A DNA stretch of 64,000 nucleotides from Dolomedes plantarius (taxonomy: Eukaryota > Arthropoda > Arachnida > Araneae > Dolomedidae): positions 128,452,281 through 128,516,280 of the forward strand of contig OU015503.1 in assembly GCA_907164885.2 (NCBI GenBank), read 5' to 3'. The translations under genes and the position numbers were made by a program. Positions within the stretch are counted from its first letter, which is position 1. Every line of letters starts with the position of its first letter. The notes under the pieces were generated by a model. That model had not been told where the DNA came from. It did no database searches and saw only the letters and a list, made by a program, of their open reading frames with translations. Of the stretch, positions 1 through 13,370 are shown piece after piece.

Positions 1-246
<246 letters not shown>

Positions 247-790
247 CATTAAATCCGTTGTGTATGAACAAGAAATCTAAACTGCGGATGACTTGAAGAA
301 GCGTATCGTTCAAACAATTCGTGCATCAACTCCTTAAAAATTGTTTAACTCCTGATATGCTACGAAACAGTTGGAGAGAACTGGATTACCGTCTAGACCA
401 GGGATTCCCAACGGGGTCGATGGAAGTTTAAAAAGGGTTTAAAGTATTCGAGGGGTTCTGTTGGGGGTCTATGATAAATTTTTCTGTTTTAAAATTTAAT
501 TTGATTTTTTTAAGAATGCAATTATTAGATAATAATATCCGTTTTAATATGTATGAATACAGATTTGCATAGGGCGGAGTGATTCACGCGTCTAAAGTCG
601 AATGTCAGGCCGCTTTTGTATATGCCTCCGTCGGCTTTTATGTGTGTACCAACACTGGGCAGACCTTAAACGGCACGTGGGTCCTCCCGATGCAGCCAAT
701 CAGAAGCGGTTTCGTTTTTCTCTTGGCGATGTTTGTGCAATTACGATCAGCGTTTCTGAAATCATGTTTATACTTGAGAAATAAAATATG
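247..790. other. no gene seen; possible transposon edge
   Basis: No coding signal recognised. Near 399 the sequence CAGGGATTCCCAAC resembles the terminus of hAT-type non-autonomous elements, but no matching inverted end was found, so this is only a hint. Short open frames at 579-791 look like nothing known. Confidence 0.4.
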
Positions 791-854
791 AAAATAGTAC
801 AAAATGAAAAAAGCATCAACCTAGGTTGATGCTATATTCATTTTGTACTATTTT
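791..854. repeat. 64-bp palindrome, first of a pair
   Basis: Outer arms of 18 bp at 791-808 and 837-854 are exact reverse complements. A perfect 20-bp palindrome centred on CCTAGG (813-832) lies inside, and only the four bases either side of it mismatch. It could be a foldback transposon core or a cruciform-forming site; no host role can be assigned. Confidence 0.85.
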
Positions 855-876
855 AAAATTCATTTTGTACCATTTT

Positions 877-928
877 AAAAATTAGAAAAAGTGGTTCATC
901 AGCTGATGAACCACTTTTTCTAATTTTT
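877..928. repeat. 52-bp perfect palindrome, second of a pair
   Basis: Two exact 26-bp arms with no spacer, centred on CAGCTG at 900-905. It lies 22 bp after the first palindrome. The intervening bases partly repeat the end of the first one (ATTCATTTTGTAC appears twice), which suggests a common origin. Confidence 0.88.
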
Positions 929-1006
929 CGTTCCTACTCTTGGTCAAATTGTCATCTTTTAACCTATTTTTTAATTATCTTTTCATGTTTTTAGTACCTG
1001 GCTCTT

Positions 1007-1242
1007 TTTGTACACCCCTGTCCGGTGTACATATGAATACAAGGAAATAACAGACAAATGACACAATGACAGAAGAATTTTATTGACAAACGATGGGTTG
1101 CAGCTCCCCTTTCTAGACGGGGCTCCGTTTTCAGACGGAAGACTGACCGGTTACCAAGAATACAGCCAAGTCTTATGCGGGAATCGAACCCGCACCCCCG
1201 GCGTGGTAGGCTGATACCTTAACCACTTAGCCACTGGGCGAC
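1007..1242 (-). mobile_element. tRNA-derived SINE with 13-bp target-site duplication
   Basis: On the minus strand the element starts at 1242 with a tRNA-like head. It has an A-box-like TGGCTAAGTGG and a clear B-box GGTTCGATTCC at about 1175-1185. The acceptor halves do not pair, so this is not a working tRNA. The body runs about 160 bp further and ends in a short A-run. The 13-bp GTACCTGGCTCTT is repeated exactly at 994-1006 and 1243-1255. This is the target-site duplication expected from LINE-assisted SINE insertion. Confidence 0.85.
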
Positions 1243-1255
1243 GTACCTGGCTCTT

Positions 1256-1737
1256 GTGGTTCTGAGCATATACTGGTTTTTCACTTTCAACTTTGTCACA
1301 TATATATATACTGGAGATACCTTAATTAATTAATTGACGTTTGGGAACAAAATAACAAACACGTGCCCCACGCGTGTCAGTGGCACGACCAAACGTTTAA
1401 CAACCACAGGGGTGGCCGGGGGTCAACCACAGGCAGGATGAGAGAAGAAAGTGCTGAAAGAGGGAAGATGTTAAGCTACTTGAAAAATAAAAGAACCAGT
1501 CTTGTAGATATACCGCAACGATTCGTTTTGAAGGTGTCTATGCGTTGGACGGTGAACTAGGGGTTAGCGAGTACACCCACACCAGAAGAGAGATAAACCA
1601 CAAAAAGCGGAAACAATGAACATGATTAATGGAACCACACAGCATTTTCAATAAAACATTTCAGGTAGTCTCTTCTAACGTAACTACCGCGGGTTATTAA
1701 CGTAGGATTACTTATCGTTTGCTTATATATATATATA
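1256..1737. other. no gene seen
   Basis: Unremarkable sequence with a small (TA)n at its right end directly before the next element. A 65-codon open frame at 1363-1560 has no recognisable content. Confidence 0.4.
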
Positions 1738-1903
1738 CAGTGGAATCACGATCTATCGTTTTTAAAGGGACCGACAAAACTGAACGATAAACGAGGGAAA
1801 ACGATAGATGCGGGAACCTAACAAAGCAATATGATCGTCGGTACTGGGTGAATTAAACGATACATATGGGAAAACGATGATTCGGAGAACGATCGATCGA
1901 GAT
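1738..1903. mobile_element. pogo/Tigger-like MITE, right end lost
   Basis: It starts with CAGTGGAATCACGATCTATCG directly after (TA)n. It shares its body, inverted, with the complete MITE at 40994-41166: GATAGATGCGGGAAC and AACAAAGCAATATGATCG occur in both. The second terminus stops at CGATCGATCGAGAT and lacks the final TCCACTG, because the Penelope-like element begins there. The retroelement therefore most likely inserted into, or replaced, this end. Confidence 0.75.
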
Positions 1904-2560
1904 ATAAGACAAAGTTGAAAGTGAAAAATCAGTATACGCTCAGAACCACAAGAGTCAGGAACTAAAAACATGAAAAGATAAGTGAAAAATAGGTTTTTGA
2001 CAGCATCTCGTCATCAGCGGTGCCGATACTGTCTAAAAACCAATGGATTGTTTCTAATAAGTATGATCTGAGCAATAAACATACTTAGACACCGTACAAT
2101 CCATATGAAACAGAAGAAGGAATAATCAGTTGCTTTATCATAGAACACCAAACCCGGCGCCAGACAAAGTGGAAGTTAAGTTAAGGAGACCGCGAGAAGA
2201 CTGACGTCACAAACATTGCAACCATGGAGCTAATGGAAACACAGAAGAAGACTTACTAAGGATACTGCGTTTTAGGACTATATTACCTAAGTTAACTTAG
2301 ATATTTATTATGACTAGGAGTTATTATTGTTTATTATTTTAATTACACTAGTTTTTATTATTTATTATTTTAATTTTTAGTAGTTATTTAGTATTGTATT
2401 ACTAATCATTAGCAACAGAACATGCAATTCATTAAATCTAAAACTACCAATTATGTGCCTGGAAAGACTATCAGGGTAATTACATTTTAGCACTACTAAC
2501 AATTCTATAATATGCTTATGCCTATTGTCTTTAGGACAAAGCCTATTTATTCTTAATAGT
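1904..2560 (-). repeat. left inverted terminal copy of the PLE
   Basis: Reverse complement of the element's own 3' region, with roughly 80-85% identity by eye and some indels. Shared blocks include GACGTCACAAAC (near 2204) and CTATAATATGCTTATTCC-like sequence near 2500. The outermost part contains an 18-bp match to the right end. Confidence 0.8.
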
Positions 2561-2588
2561 TGATTAACAATAATATTATTAAATGCAG

Positions 2589-2627
<39 letters not shown>

Positions 2628-3094
2628 TTCTGCCTATTTAATTTTTGCATTTATTGTATTTGTTGTGTGACTGATGTTGTATTTTGCCTGCACTCCATTT
2701 TCTTTTGTTTGGCATAGCATCTCCTTTAGTTTAAATTTATAAACTGGTTGTAAATATTATATTATATTTTACTCAAGAATTTCTTTTTCTGATTTGTTTA
2801 AACTTTTTAATTTTATTTTCTCATTGCTTTTTACTCTGCTACTCTATTTGCATTGGATATTTATTTTATTTCTTATTATATTTTACTTAATATGTTGGTT
2901 CAATTGACCTTTTATACTTTATTCTTATCTTTTCATAAGAGAGCATTTATTAGTGACTGGCAATTTGGCATGCCATACTAATGATGTACATTGATACTTA
3001 TTGGGGTATCAATGGATCGTTAAACCGTTACCAATCTTTCTCTTTCTCTTTGCCCTTTTCATGTTATCAAGTCAGGCAAAAGACATTGGATTTT

Positions 3095-3396
3095 GATAAA
3101 TGCTCTAATAAGCTATGTAAAACTTGCAAGCAATACACAAATTCAAGCTAATTCACAAACAAAAATTCTGTAAAACTTATAATTGTATTTATAAAATCAC
3201 CTGCAGTAGTTGTCATATGGAATATATAGGACAAACCTCTAATCCGTCACATATTACTAGAATATATTTACATAGATCTAATATTAAAAAATATAACACA
3301 CACAATTGTCAACCACAAAATATTGAATTTGAACATTTTAATAAACATAATTTTGACAATATTACTATCTCAATAGTTGATATCACCCTCTGACAG
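3095..3396 (+). pseudogene. GIY-YIG endonuclease region of the PLE (frameshifted)
   Basis: Near 3101 one frame reads CSNKLCKTC, the Cys-rich stretch that typically precedes this nuclease in PLEs. A second frame from 3124 reads YNCIYKITCSSCHMEYIGQT, with the GIY-YIG core and the paired cysteines. It continues with R, H, HF and KH positions as in the CCHH-type nuclease of Naiad elements. The two parts are in different frames, so there is at least one frameshift. Role in the family: nicks target DNA to prime reverse transcription. Confidence 0.75.
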
Positions 3397-3779
3397 GTTA
3401 TATTATGAAAATTTATATATGCAAACTAATAAAACTATTTTTCCATACGGTTTCAATCAATTATATGAACAGAAAAATATTGTTAAGTTCAACTTTACTG
3501 ACGTGTTAGCAACCCCCAACTAATCATGGAACATAAGACAGCTAAATGAACAAAAAGCGGTAATAATAATGATAAAAGCAAGACTTTTGATTGTAATATT
3601 TATAAAAATGCTTTATTAAATTTTCAGGAAAGGTTTACCATTGACTATCAATATAGAAACATAAAAGCTTGGAAATTTTCTGTAAATAAAAAACATATCA
3701 TCTATTTTTAAGTACTATTTTTAAGAATTTTTAAGCTTTATCATCCATTTTTATGTACTAAACTAAAGAATTTTCATTT

Positions 3780-5334
3780 TCAGCATCTGGTTTTTGATTT
3801 AATATTAGCACGAGCTTATCATTTAAAAATAAACTTATTTAAAAAATATAACATAGCACTTAATACTTATTGTGTAATAAACTTTACTAACCCTATATTA
3901 AATAATATAAATTTCAACAGTATTTTTGATAAACTACATGATATGTTTCCTGTAAAAGAAATTAAAATTAAACGTGCCTTTAAATACACTCTGCCTATGG
4001 GTAGACGTATATTTAACTATAATCAGTTATCAAAAAACTTTTTACAGTCTATCAATATAAATTGTTTATGCCATCTGCCCAAATATAATAGTTTTCTAGA
4101 CACAGCACAAGGACATGTTATAACAGGCAATTTGGAACTAGTAGAAAATTTAGCACTACGTGAGTTGATGAACTTGGGGACTAAATATATATATTACCTA
4201 GTTCTTTTAATAATAAAAACATCATGAGTTTCTTAAATACTGATTTGGATAAATTTATATATAAAATAGCTATTAATTATTCTATCCCAACAGAAGCCTT
4301 TAATGAGTGGAAAATTAATTTACTTAAACTAGTACAGTCAAAACTTCCTAATAATAGTTATTTCTATAATAATTCCCATAAGCACATAAAAGGAGCTATA
4401 AAAAACTTACAAGAATATTTTATTATAACTTATGTAGATAAAGCAGCCAATAATTAGGTAATTATTTGTAAAAAAAATATTTTGCTATTTGTTTAAAAAA
4501 AACAGCTAGACAATAGTGATTTATTTCAGCCATTAAAAGATACTACCTGTATTATTATTAAGAAAATTATAGCTAAATATAAACTTATTAACAGCAGAAA
4601 ACTTTGTCTTTCCTTATATCACTTTAGTTCCTAAATTTCATAAAACACCTATTGCTTTTAGAGCAGTAACCTGTGGTCACAACACTTATGCTACTAAAGC
4701 AAGTGTATTATTATTAAAGTACCTTAAATTAATCTATAAAAATATAACATCTGGTGTTTGTGGTATAATTGATAATAGCTATAGTCTAATTAGAAGACTA
4801 CAAACATTAGATAACTGTAAAAATGTAGTAACTTATGATTTTAGAGATCTATTTAATAATATCGATATAATTGATTTAAATAGAATAATCATAATGTTAG
4901 TACAAAATAATATTCAATACTTAGGCAACGAAATTAAACTAACTCGTTTCAATAGGCTCCTAGATTTTGTTACTAAACATAATGATATAATACACAATAA
5001 TAGTATATACTTACAGACTAAAGGTGTACCACAAGGTGGAAATGCTTCTAGTATGCTTGCCAATTTATACTTACATTATTTTGAAGTTGATAATATTGAT
5101 AATAGCAACTACAAAGTATTTAGATATATTGATGATATAATAGTTATTAATAAAATTGGTAATAATATAGCCTTAAATTTTTACCCTCATAATCTGGAAC
5201 TAATACAAAGTAGCCAAAATAATATTAATGTAAACTTTTTAGATATTAACATCAAAGTAAATTCTCATAGCAATTTTACTTTTGAGTTATATGATAAAAG
5301 ATCAGATTATGAATTGAATATTGTTGAATTTTAA
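3780..5334 (+). pseudogene. Penelope-like reverse transcriptase (broken)
   Basis: The N-terminal part (3943-4190) has the PLE linker with CLCHLPKYNSFLD and GHVITGNLELVENLAL. Fingers follow at 4224-4457 (AFNEWKINLL, ITYVDKAANN). A long uninterrupted frame from about 4612 to 5334 holds LVPKFHKTPIAFRAVT, motif A YDFRDLFNNID, the GVPQGGNASSMLANLYL motif and motif C FRYIDDIIV, then the thumb signature VNFLDINI. The three catalytic aspartates are present. A stop at 4457 and frameshifts between 4460 and 4610 break the gene. Beyond 5334 another frame resumes with RINRLCSKDNRNKHIIELLVV, so the tail is also shifted. Confidence 0.8.
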
Positions 5335-6065
5335 AATTACATAACTCGTTTACATAAATCTGTTTTCAATAACATTATGTAAATCAGCTAGTACGTATAA
5401 ATAGGCTTTGTTCTAAAGACAATAGGAATAAGCATATTATAGAGTTGTTAGTTGTGCTAAAACGTAATCATTACCCCGATAGTACATACTTGGTTGTATT
5501 AGATTTAATAAATAGCTTGTTCTGTTCCACTTAATTAGTAATAAAATATAATAAGTCTATTTAGTGAAAATAATTATGATAAAGTAACATTAATTAATAA
5601 TATTTATATTCTTAAGTAATAATAATAAATAATAATATTTTACTCTTAGTAATAATAATAATAATAATACAATTTTAATTTTGGTTATGTCCTATAACAC
5701 AGTCTTCATTGTAAGTGTGCATCTGTGTTTCCGTTAACTCCCTGGTTGCAAGGTTTGTGACGTCAGTCTCCTTGCGGTTTCCTACTCTTAACTTCAACTT
5801 TGTCTAGCGCCAGGCTTAGTCTTCTTTGAATGAGCAACTTTTTTTCATTTCTTCAGTTTCTTATGGATTGTACGGTGTCTAAGAATGTTTATTGGTTAGT
5901 TCATACTTATCAGAAACAATCCACTGGTTTTTAGACAGTATCGGCACTGTTGATGAAGAGATGCTGTCTAAAACCTTTTAAATACTTATCTTTTCATGTT
6001 TTTAGATTCTGGCTGCAAGCAATAATAAAGCTTGTGCTGTTTTTTCACTTTCAACTTTGTCTTAT

Positions 6066-6310
6066 ATATAAATACGAAAGTTGAAATAAACTACGAAATA
6101 AATTGACAGAAAAAATAATTTTTTTCTTTCTAATGCAGCAGACGATTGGAAATTATCCAAAAAATTATTTCAATACAGTAAAAGAAATGCTTCTCAAACT
6201 GTACTATATTCTTTAATATGTTCTATTAGATTTAATTTAAATTAATTTCTTCTACATTATTTTGTCTATAAAAATATCCGTTATGATTTTTTTTATAATT
6301 TTTCTTTGGG
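6066..6310. mobile_element. fragment of a Helitron-related repeat
   Basis: GCAGACGATTGG and TATAAAAATATCC in the same order and spacing also occur inside the Helitron at 11300-11944 (near 11745 and 11772). AACTACGAAATAAATTGACA near 6090 resembles the copy at 39250. Only the interior is present; no termini. Confidence 0.55.
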
Positions 6311-6890
6311 TTTGATTTATATTTTTTTGGTTTTATTTTTTTTTGTTTATATATTTATTGACTTTTTGTTTATACATTTATTGATTTTTTGTTTATATAT
6401 TTTTTTGTTTAAATATTTTTGTTTATATATTTTTTGTTATATATATTTATTGACGCATTTTGGTACTTTTTTGTTTAACTGTTTACAGCTACTCGTTTTG
6501 GCGCGCTGCCAAAATTATAACTCGCGACGCAAGACCGTTATTGAGGAACGAAATACTACGTAAAAAAGAAAAAAAACCCGTCGAATGTTGTCAGACTAAG
6601 TTTGGTTTTCGATTGATAAATTGAATTATTTGATTGTTTGGTAATGTCTTCATCATCACATGTTTCGAACAATTGCATGACTGAGAATGATGAAATTTTG
6701 TGCTTTTCTTTCCACGTCGCGATAGGTAAAATCTTCATCATCTTCTTCTTCAACATTCTTTGCTTCTTCGACATTCGTTGTATCTTCAACATTCTTAAAA
6801 AGTTTTTAAAAAAACTCAGTAGTTGACTCGAAAAAAGGTTCGTTATAGCCGATTCTTAAGATTTCGGAGGTTCGCTATAAAAGGATATAT
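6311..6890. other. no gene seen
   Basis: T-rich sequence on the left (6300-6450) gives low-complexity Phe/Leu/Ile frames that are not credible genes. The right half is ordinary AT-rich sequence up to the next microsatellite. Confidence 0.4.
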
Positions 6891-6893
6891 ACA

Positions 6894-8525
<1,632 letters not shown>

Positions 8526-8526
8526 T

Positions 8527-8527
8527 G

Positions 8528-8571
<44 letters not shown>

Positions 8572-8588
8572 TAGATAGCTAGATAGAT

Positions 8589-8662
<74 letters not shown>
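8527..8662. repeat. (TA)n / (TAGA)n microsatellite
   Basis: TA repeats with a short TAGATAGATAGC interruption at 8569-8588. It abuts the right end of the Tc1 element. Confidence 0.95.
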
Positions 8663-8667
<5 letters not shown>

Positions 8668-9190
8668 AGCAGTTAATACGATAGGAAAAGGGTGTGAGCA
8701 AAATTTTCGTTCGTTCTATCGGAAAGAAATGTGCGAGCAGGAATTATTGTTGAAAGAGATTTGAAGAACTCGGCGGAGACGCCCACACACCACCCTTTGA
8801 CATTCTCTGTGGGAGCCCCTCTCAAACTGCCTTCAAACATCGCGACGCTTGAGGCCACTGGTTCCCAACCTGGGGTGTAAGCAAAAAATAGGTGAAAAAC
8901 GTATTTCACTAACACCCGACATACGTACATGCACAGAGCCTGACTAAGGCAGGAGCCCCCAAACAGAATAGAAGGTTTATTTTGCGTTTCCTTCTTTAAA
9001 CAAAATATCAGTACAGTGTAAAATCCGTCACTTTTATGTTAGCTTCTTCATTAATCTATCGTATCAACACGAATCTATAATTCGTAAATCCATGGCTTTC
9101 GAGGGCGGAATTTAGCTGAATGTCAGCGAGGATATGAATTTTTTTCTTTATTTATTGTTATTATTTTGAGAGTGTGCAATAAATAAGGTT
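8663..9190. other. no gene seen
   Basis: Mixed-composition sequence. CACTGGTTCCCAACCTGGGGTG near 8858 resembles a hAT non-autonomous terminus but has no partner. No coding content recognised. Confidence 0.35.
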
Positions 9191-9193
9191 TAA

Positions 9194-9416
9194 AAGCGTT
9201 TAAGGAATCACTCGATACAAGAAATTAATGCAAATATAGACGTCGAAGTAAGAGTGGATACGACATTTGCAGCATCTACAAAACAATCGGCTAATAGGCC
9301 TGATATTGCTATTCACGATACAAAAAGAAAAGAAATAACATTGATTGAAGTTGGTATGACGAGCCAGGATCAATTGCAAATTGTTGGGAATGAAAAATCA
9401 CGGAAATATAACGGAT
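9194..9416 (+). pseudogene. C-terminal remnant of a retroelement protein
   Basis: An open stretch of about 74 codons ending at TAA 9414-9416 contains VDTTFAASTKQSANRPDIAI, then KEITLIEVGM and EKSRKYNG. The pattern NRPDI-x(11)-LIEV followed by a K-rich, KY-containing segment is the one I know from the C-terminus of several non-LTR retrotransposon polyproteins, where it looks nuclease-like (PD-(D/E)XK-type spacing). Nothing of the reverse transcriptase was found upstream. The family assignment is from memory and moderate. Confidence 0.5.
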
Positions 9417-10497
9417 AAATTTAAATAGCATTTTTCTCAAATTTCGGCTCTTCAGACGCGCTATATCCCTTTTAATGATGGACATAGAATTGTCAGAAAA
9501 TCAATAAAATGGACAGAACAATATTTCGTCTGCGGGGGGACTTTATAGCTATTTTAGGTTCTAGTCAATTTTCTTGTTATATATCCATAATGAGGAGAAA
9601 AATTTCAATACCTCCATAAAGTTCGGTAATGAAGTAGTGAAGCAGAGAAGTTTTTGCCCCAATTAGGCTATGTATGTATCACCTCCTTCCCTACTTTGTT
9701 GTTGGATGGAGCAAGTGAGCGGCTATTCACGTCTTTACAGGTGTCTCTCCTGCCAAAAAATTTCCTTCGTGTCCGGCAGATCGGCTGAATTCGCTGTTTG
9801 TTGAAAAGCACCACGCACCTGCCCGCGTCGCAACTTCCGGAACAGTTGAGCCTTCGTTCCTTTTCGCCTCTCTCTCTCAAAGGTCAGGGGGTGCTATAGA
9901 TATAGCAAGTAAAGACGTATCTACTTAATCTTAAATTTCTCTTACCCTTCAACTATTGAAGGTGTTAAACTTTAAATTTTGTACTGGATAGTAAATGTAA
10001 CTCTTAATAAATTTTACCTAGCCTTTAAATATTAACTATTTAGCACATTAACTTTGATTACGTAACATCTTGCGTACAGGAGTTAAGGTACTCCAGTCAT
10101 CATCCAATTCTGACGCACGTCTGCTGATCCCGCAGATAAAAGTGTAAAAAAAAAATCCAGGCCCTAATTTTCCATTAGGCTCAGTAGGCCCCCCAAAATT
10201 TTTATTTTAAAAGAAAAAGTTCCCAATTCAATTTTTTTAATTTTACCTTTTTTGATAGCAATTTTTTTTTTATATATTCTTACAAATTTGGCTGATAGGT
10301 TCGTCGCATGTACAGTTATATGTATAGTTCATCATATGTATGTTATAGTGTATATAAGGGATTAATAAGGTTTCCTGGTTGCATTGTATCGGTGTTTTAA
10401 CGATGACGTTAATATGTTGTATTGCTTTTTGTTATTTGATAATGTTCTAGGCTTCTACGCTTCAAATAACCAATTCTTGGTAAAATGGTACTTTCAC

Positions 10498-10530
<33 letters not shown>

Positions 10531-11298
10531 GTGTCTGTCAATTTTGGAAATTTTACGCCCACATCAGCGTTAGGGGGGGGGGGGGGCATCCCGAGTTGTG
10601 CCTACAGTCAAGAATTTTCTAAATCGGGCCCTGAAAAAAGCCAGCTTTTAAAATAAGTATTTTCTAAAATTGAAACTGATAAACGCTTACTCGCAGTTAA
10701 AAGAAAGAAATTTTATTTCAGTGTCAAATTTTATCCATGTCTTCCTTCATCCACCTCCAAATTAATTAAAAATTATTGAAGATTAAAAAAAATAATAAAA
10801 ATTATGCGCTCTTCGCACCGTCTGTAAGAGTGGTGAATATCGTAACAATGTTTTGAACAAACAAAGTTTATGATCCCAATCAGGACTAGGATAGTAAACT
10901 TAATTTCTCGATCGCGTTCTACAGTATCCTCTGAAAGCTTTTCGCCAGGGGATGGCCGAATAGCTCGGGCGATGGCATTCGGTTCAGATCAGAGACGCGC
11001 CCCCCCAACTGAACTGGAAATGAATTAAAACGTTAATAGATGTTCAGTTAAAATCGGAAAATTGTAGAAAATTTTTCAGAAAGTTGGGTTTTTCCCCGCT
11101 TTTTGAAATTGTGAAACTGAAGATTCCGATTATGTCTTAAGCCTTAACATAGTTTTCAATAATTATAGGATCCATAACAAAAATTCGATGCTATATTTTT
11201 TTTCTCATTTTATTTATATTATATTTTTCTTATTGTACAGCTTTTGAACACCACTCAAACATCCATTCTATTGTTATTCAGTTTTAAAAAAATTCATA
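9417..11298. other. no gene seen; homopolymer tracts and a tRNA-like scrap
   Basis: Contains a poly-T run at about 10502-10530 and a G-run at 10573-10586. At 10950-11005 GATGGCCGAATAGCTCGGGCG followed by GGTTCAGATC resembles the A- and B-box of a tRNA-derived SINE head, too degenerate to define. Several short open frames here match nothing I know. Confidence 0.4.
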
Positions 11299-11299
11299 A

Positions 11300-11944
11300 T
11301 CTATATGTATAAAACAGTTCCGTAACTGACTCACTGACATACAACGCACAGACCAAACCGCTGGACCTAAAGGGCTAAAATTTTGCATGGCGATTCTTCT
11401 TATGGTGTAGGGGTGCACTAAGAGGGATTTTTTGAAAAATTCTTTTTTAAATTAAATTTTTAATCTGTTTTACTAACTTTTTAAAGTTTGCATTTAAAAT
11501 AATAGTTCGAGGGTTATAAAATTTATATCGCGAGAAAGATCCTAAAAATTCCTTTAAAATGAAATCTTTTTCGAATCTTTACCTCCATTTTCTGATTTTT
11601 GGGAAATTTTTAAAGATTCATTTTTAGAATTTAATTTATTAAATGACGATCACGCGATTTCTTTTTCTGGTACTTTAAATAAATTTATCGTCACGTGCGT
11701 AACAACTAAATAGACACAAAAATATTTTTTTTTTCTCGCTAATGCGGCAGACGATTGGACATTATTTTGTGTATAAAAATATCCCTTACGATTTTTTATA
11801 AATATTTTTTGTACATCAATTGTATACATTGATCGTCGTATTTATTATAAATATATATATTTATTTTTTTGGCATTAATTGCATACATTGACCGTTGTAT
11901 TTAATTTGAATGTACTCCGTAGCGAAGTGCAGGGTTTCAGCTAG
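11300..11944 (+). mobile_element. non-autonomous Helitron, 645 bp
   Basis: The 5' end is TCTATATGTATAAAACAG, preceded by host A at 11299. The 3' end is CTAG at 11941-11944, followed by host T at 11945. This is the A/T insertion and TC...CTRR signature of Helitrons. No target-site duplication and no coding capacity. The 5' 200 bp recurs at 38843-39290 and, inverted, at about 23850-23918. The sequence GACCTAAAGGGCT is shared between copies. Confidence 0.85.
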
Positions 11945-12204
11945 TATTTCATATTTAAGGATCGTCCGGCAGTCAATGCACTGACGAGATCCCAAACTGA
12001 ATCGTGCCCCCCCCCCCCCCAAAAAAAAAAAAAAGGTTAGAAGCACGCTACACCTATGAGTGGAAGACATTATGTTGGTATGTTACAATTGGTTGTTATG
12101 ATGAGCTAGCTAGCTAGGTCTTGGCCCGTGGCCCTTAGCCTAAAAAGTGCGGAGACCCCTACTCGAGACCATTATTTGGTACCTCACCCAAAAGTAAAAA
12201 AAAA
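11945..12204. other. no gene seen; C and A homopolymers
   Basis: A C-run followed by an A-run at about 12007-12034, and GTGCGGAGACCCCTACTCGAG near 12150 that resembles a hAT MITE edge. No partner end seen. Confidence 0.35.
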
Positions 12205-12595
12205 TATTAATTTCAAGATAAAAAGAACTTTTTATATACCACGTTTTTAAATTTTCTGTTGAATCCTATAAACTTGACAATTCTATGTATTAATAAATAC
12301 TTTTTTAGAATTTTTTTCATGAATTATCCCATCAACTTGAAAGAAAATGAAGTTCATTGGAAGTTCACTTGCATATTACTTTCAGTTCCCGTCCCGGCCG
12401 ATAGATGGCTGCACCAGTCTACAAAATAAAATGAACTGAAAATGATTATCAATTCTGCTTAAAGATGGCTAAAAGTATCAGAGAATGCATTGTCGTCGTG
12501 CTCTGAGCTATTCTAAAAGTTTCAAAAGTCGGGAAAGTGAATTAAAAATCGATTTGTACTGGACAAACACGCAAACAAGAGACGACTTATGAAGG
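12205..12595 (-). repeat. unclassified interspersed repeat, copy 1
   Basis: Inverted relative to the copy at 45285-45690. Both share GACTGGTGCAGCCATCTAT, the (A/G)TAAAAAGTTCTTTTTAT stretch and CAATCGATTTTTAA. Further pieces are at 18175-18725 and 20925-21090. No obvious coding capacity or inverted ends; the class is unknown. Confidence 0.75.
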
Positions 12596-13150
12596 AGATA
12601 TTTTATTCAAGAAAACTTATGGATAACAAAATATTTCTGAGTCTAAAATATTTTAGTTCAGTCATGAAATCAGAATTATATTACAATATAAACAACGTGA
12701 GAATTCGGAAAAATCTCCCCGTAGACGATAGTCTGCAAAAAATGACAAAATAAAAATTCATATAAATAACAACTGACATATCTTTCGGAAACAAGGGTTT
12801 ATACTCTTCGACAGAGGTCCCCCGGAAGGGTCACACTTTGACACCATGAATGATTAATAACAGTTCCTTGTGCTTTTCCAAAGCTGCTCTACCACAATGT
12901 ACCAGCGCGATGAGAAAATTGGTATTTTACACACATTTCATTCAAGATACTGCGACTCAAGTTCTGTCGGGTGCGTGTAAAAAAAAAAGAGAATCCCGCA
13001 TGGGAGTCTCTGTGGATTCACCCTATTAAATTCGCCGACCTCCATGTCAACCTTCAGCTTTCGGGGACCATTTTTTCGATTCCCTCTTTAGAACAGAGAA
13101 TTATTTCATACTCCCTTTGTAAGAACGGCCATTAAGGGGGTTATATATAT
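12596..13150. other. no gene seen
   Basis: AT-rich sequence, then a more mixed stretch at 12790-13080 that could hold a decayed coding fragment. No family could be named and no splice signals convince. Confidence 0.3.
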
Positions 13151-13370
13151 GAGGCGGTGCAAGTACACATTTTTAACTTTTTTTTATTTGAAGGCAAAAA
13201 TGTAAATCTCCATGTCCAATTTATAGTGGAATTGCAAATAATTATTACTTGCAATATTGTAATAATAATAATTATGAATTATAATTTGTTCCATTTATAG
13301 TGGAATTTTTTTTTTGTAGTTTTTGCGGTACAACGCTTTGGACTTGCACCACTTTTCCTTTCACCGCCTC
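13151..13370. mobile_element. 220-bp foldback MITE, copy 1
   Basis: Ends are inverted: GAGGCGGTG at 13151 and CACCGCCTC ending at 13370, with GCAAGT / ACTTGC next to them. The interior is AT-rich with ATGAATTATAATTTGTTC. The same element recurs at 15558-15781 with about 80% identity by eye. No coding capacity. Confidence 0.82.

Larger units (their letters stand above)
1904..6065 (+). mobile_element. Penelope-like retroelement (Naiad type) with inverted terminal copies
   Basis: A 4.2-kb element. About 660 bp at the left (1904-2560) is the diverged reverse complement of the right end (about 5395-6065). For example, ATAAGACAAAGTTGAAAG opens the left arm and its complement closes the right. Between the arms lie a GIY-YIG nuclease region and then a reverse transcriptase, both on the plus strand. 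Nuclease before RT is the permuted order described for Naiad/Chlamys PLEs; classic Penelope has the nuclease C-terminal. The right arm still encodes the tail of the RT protein, so the left arm is an inverted copy of the 3' end. PLEs are known to carry direct or inverted pseudo-LTRs. Several frameshifts make it inactive. Confidence 0.8.

Noticed and set aside
1171..1242. Functional tRNA gene
   Set aside because: A- and B-box are clear but the acceptor stem does not pair and the sequence continues into a SINE body with target-site duplication.
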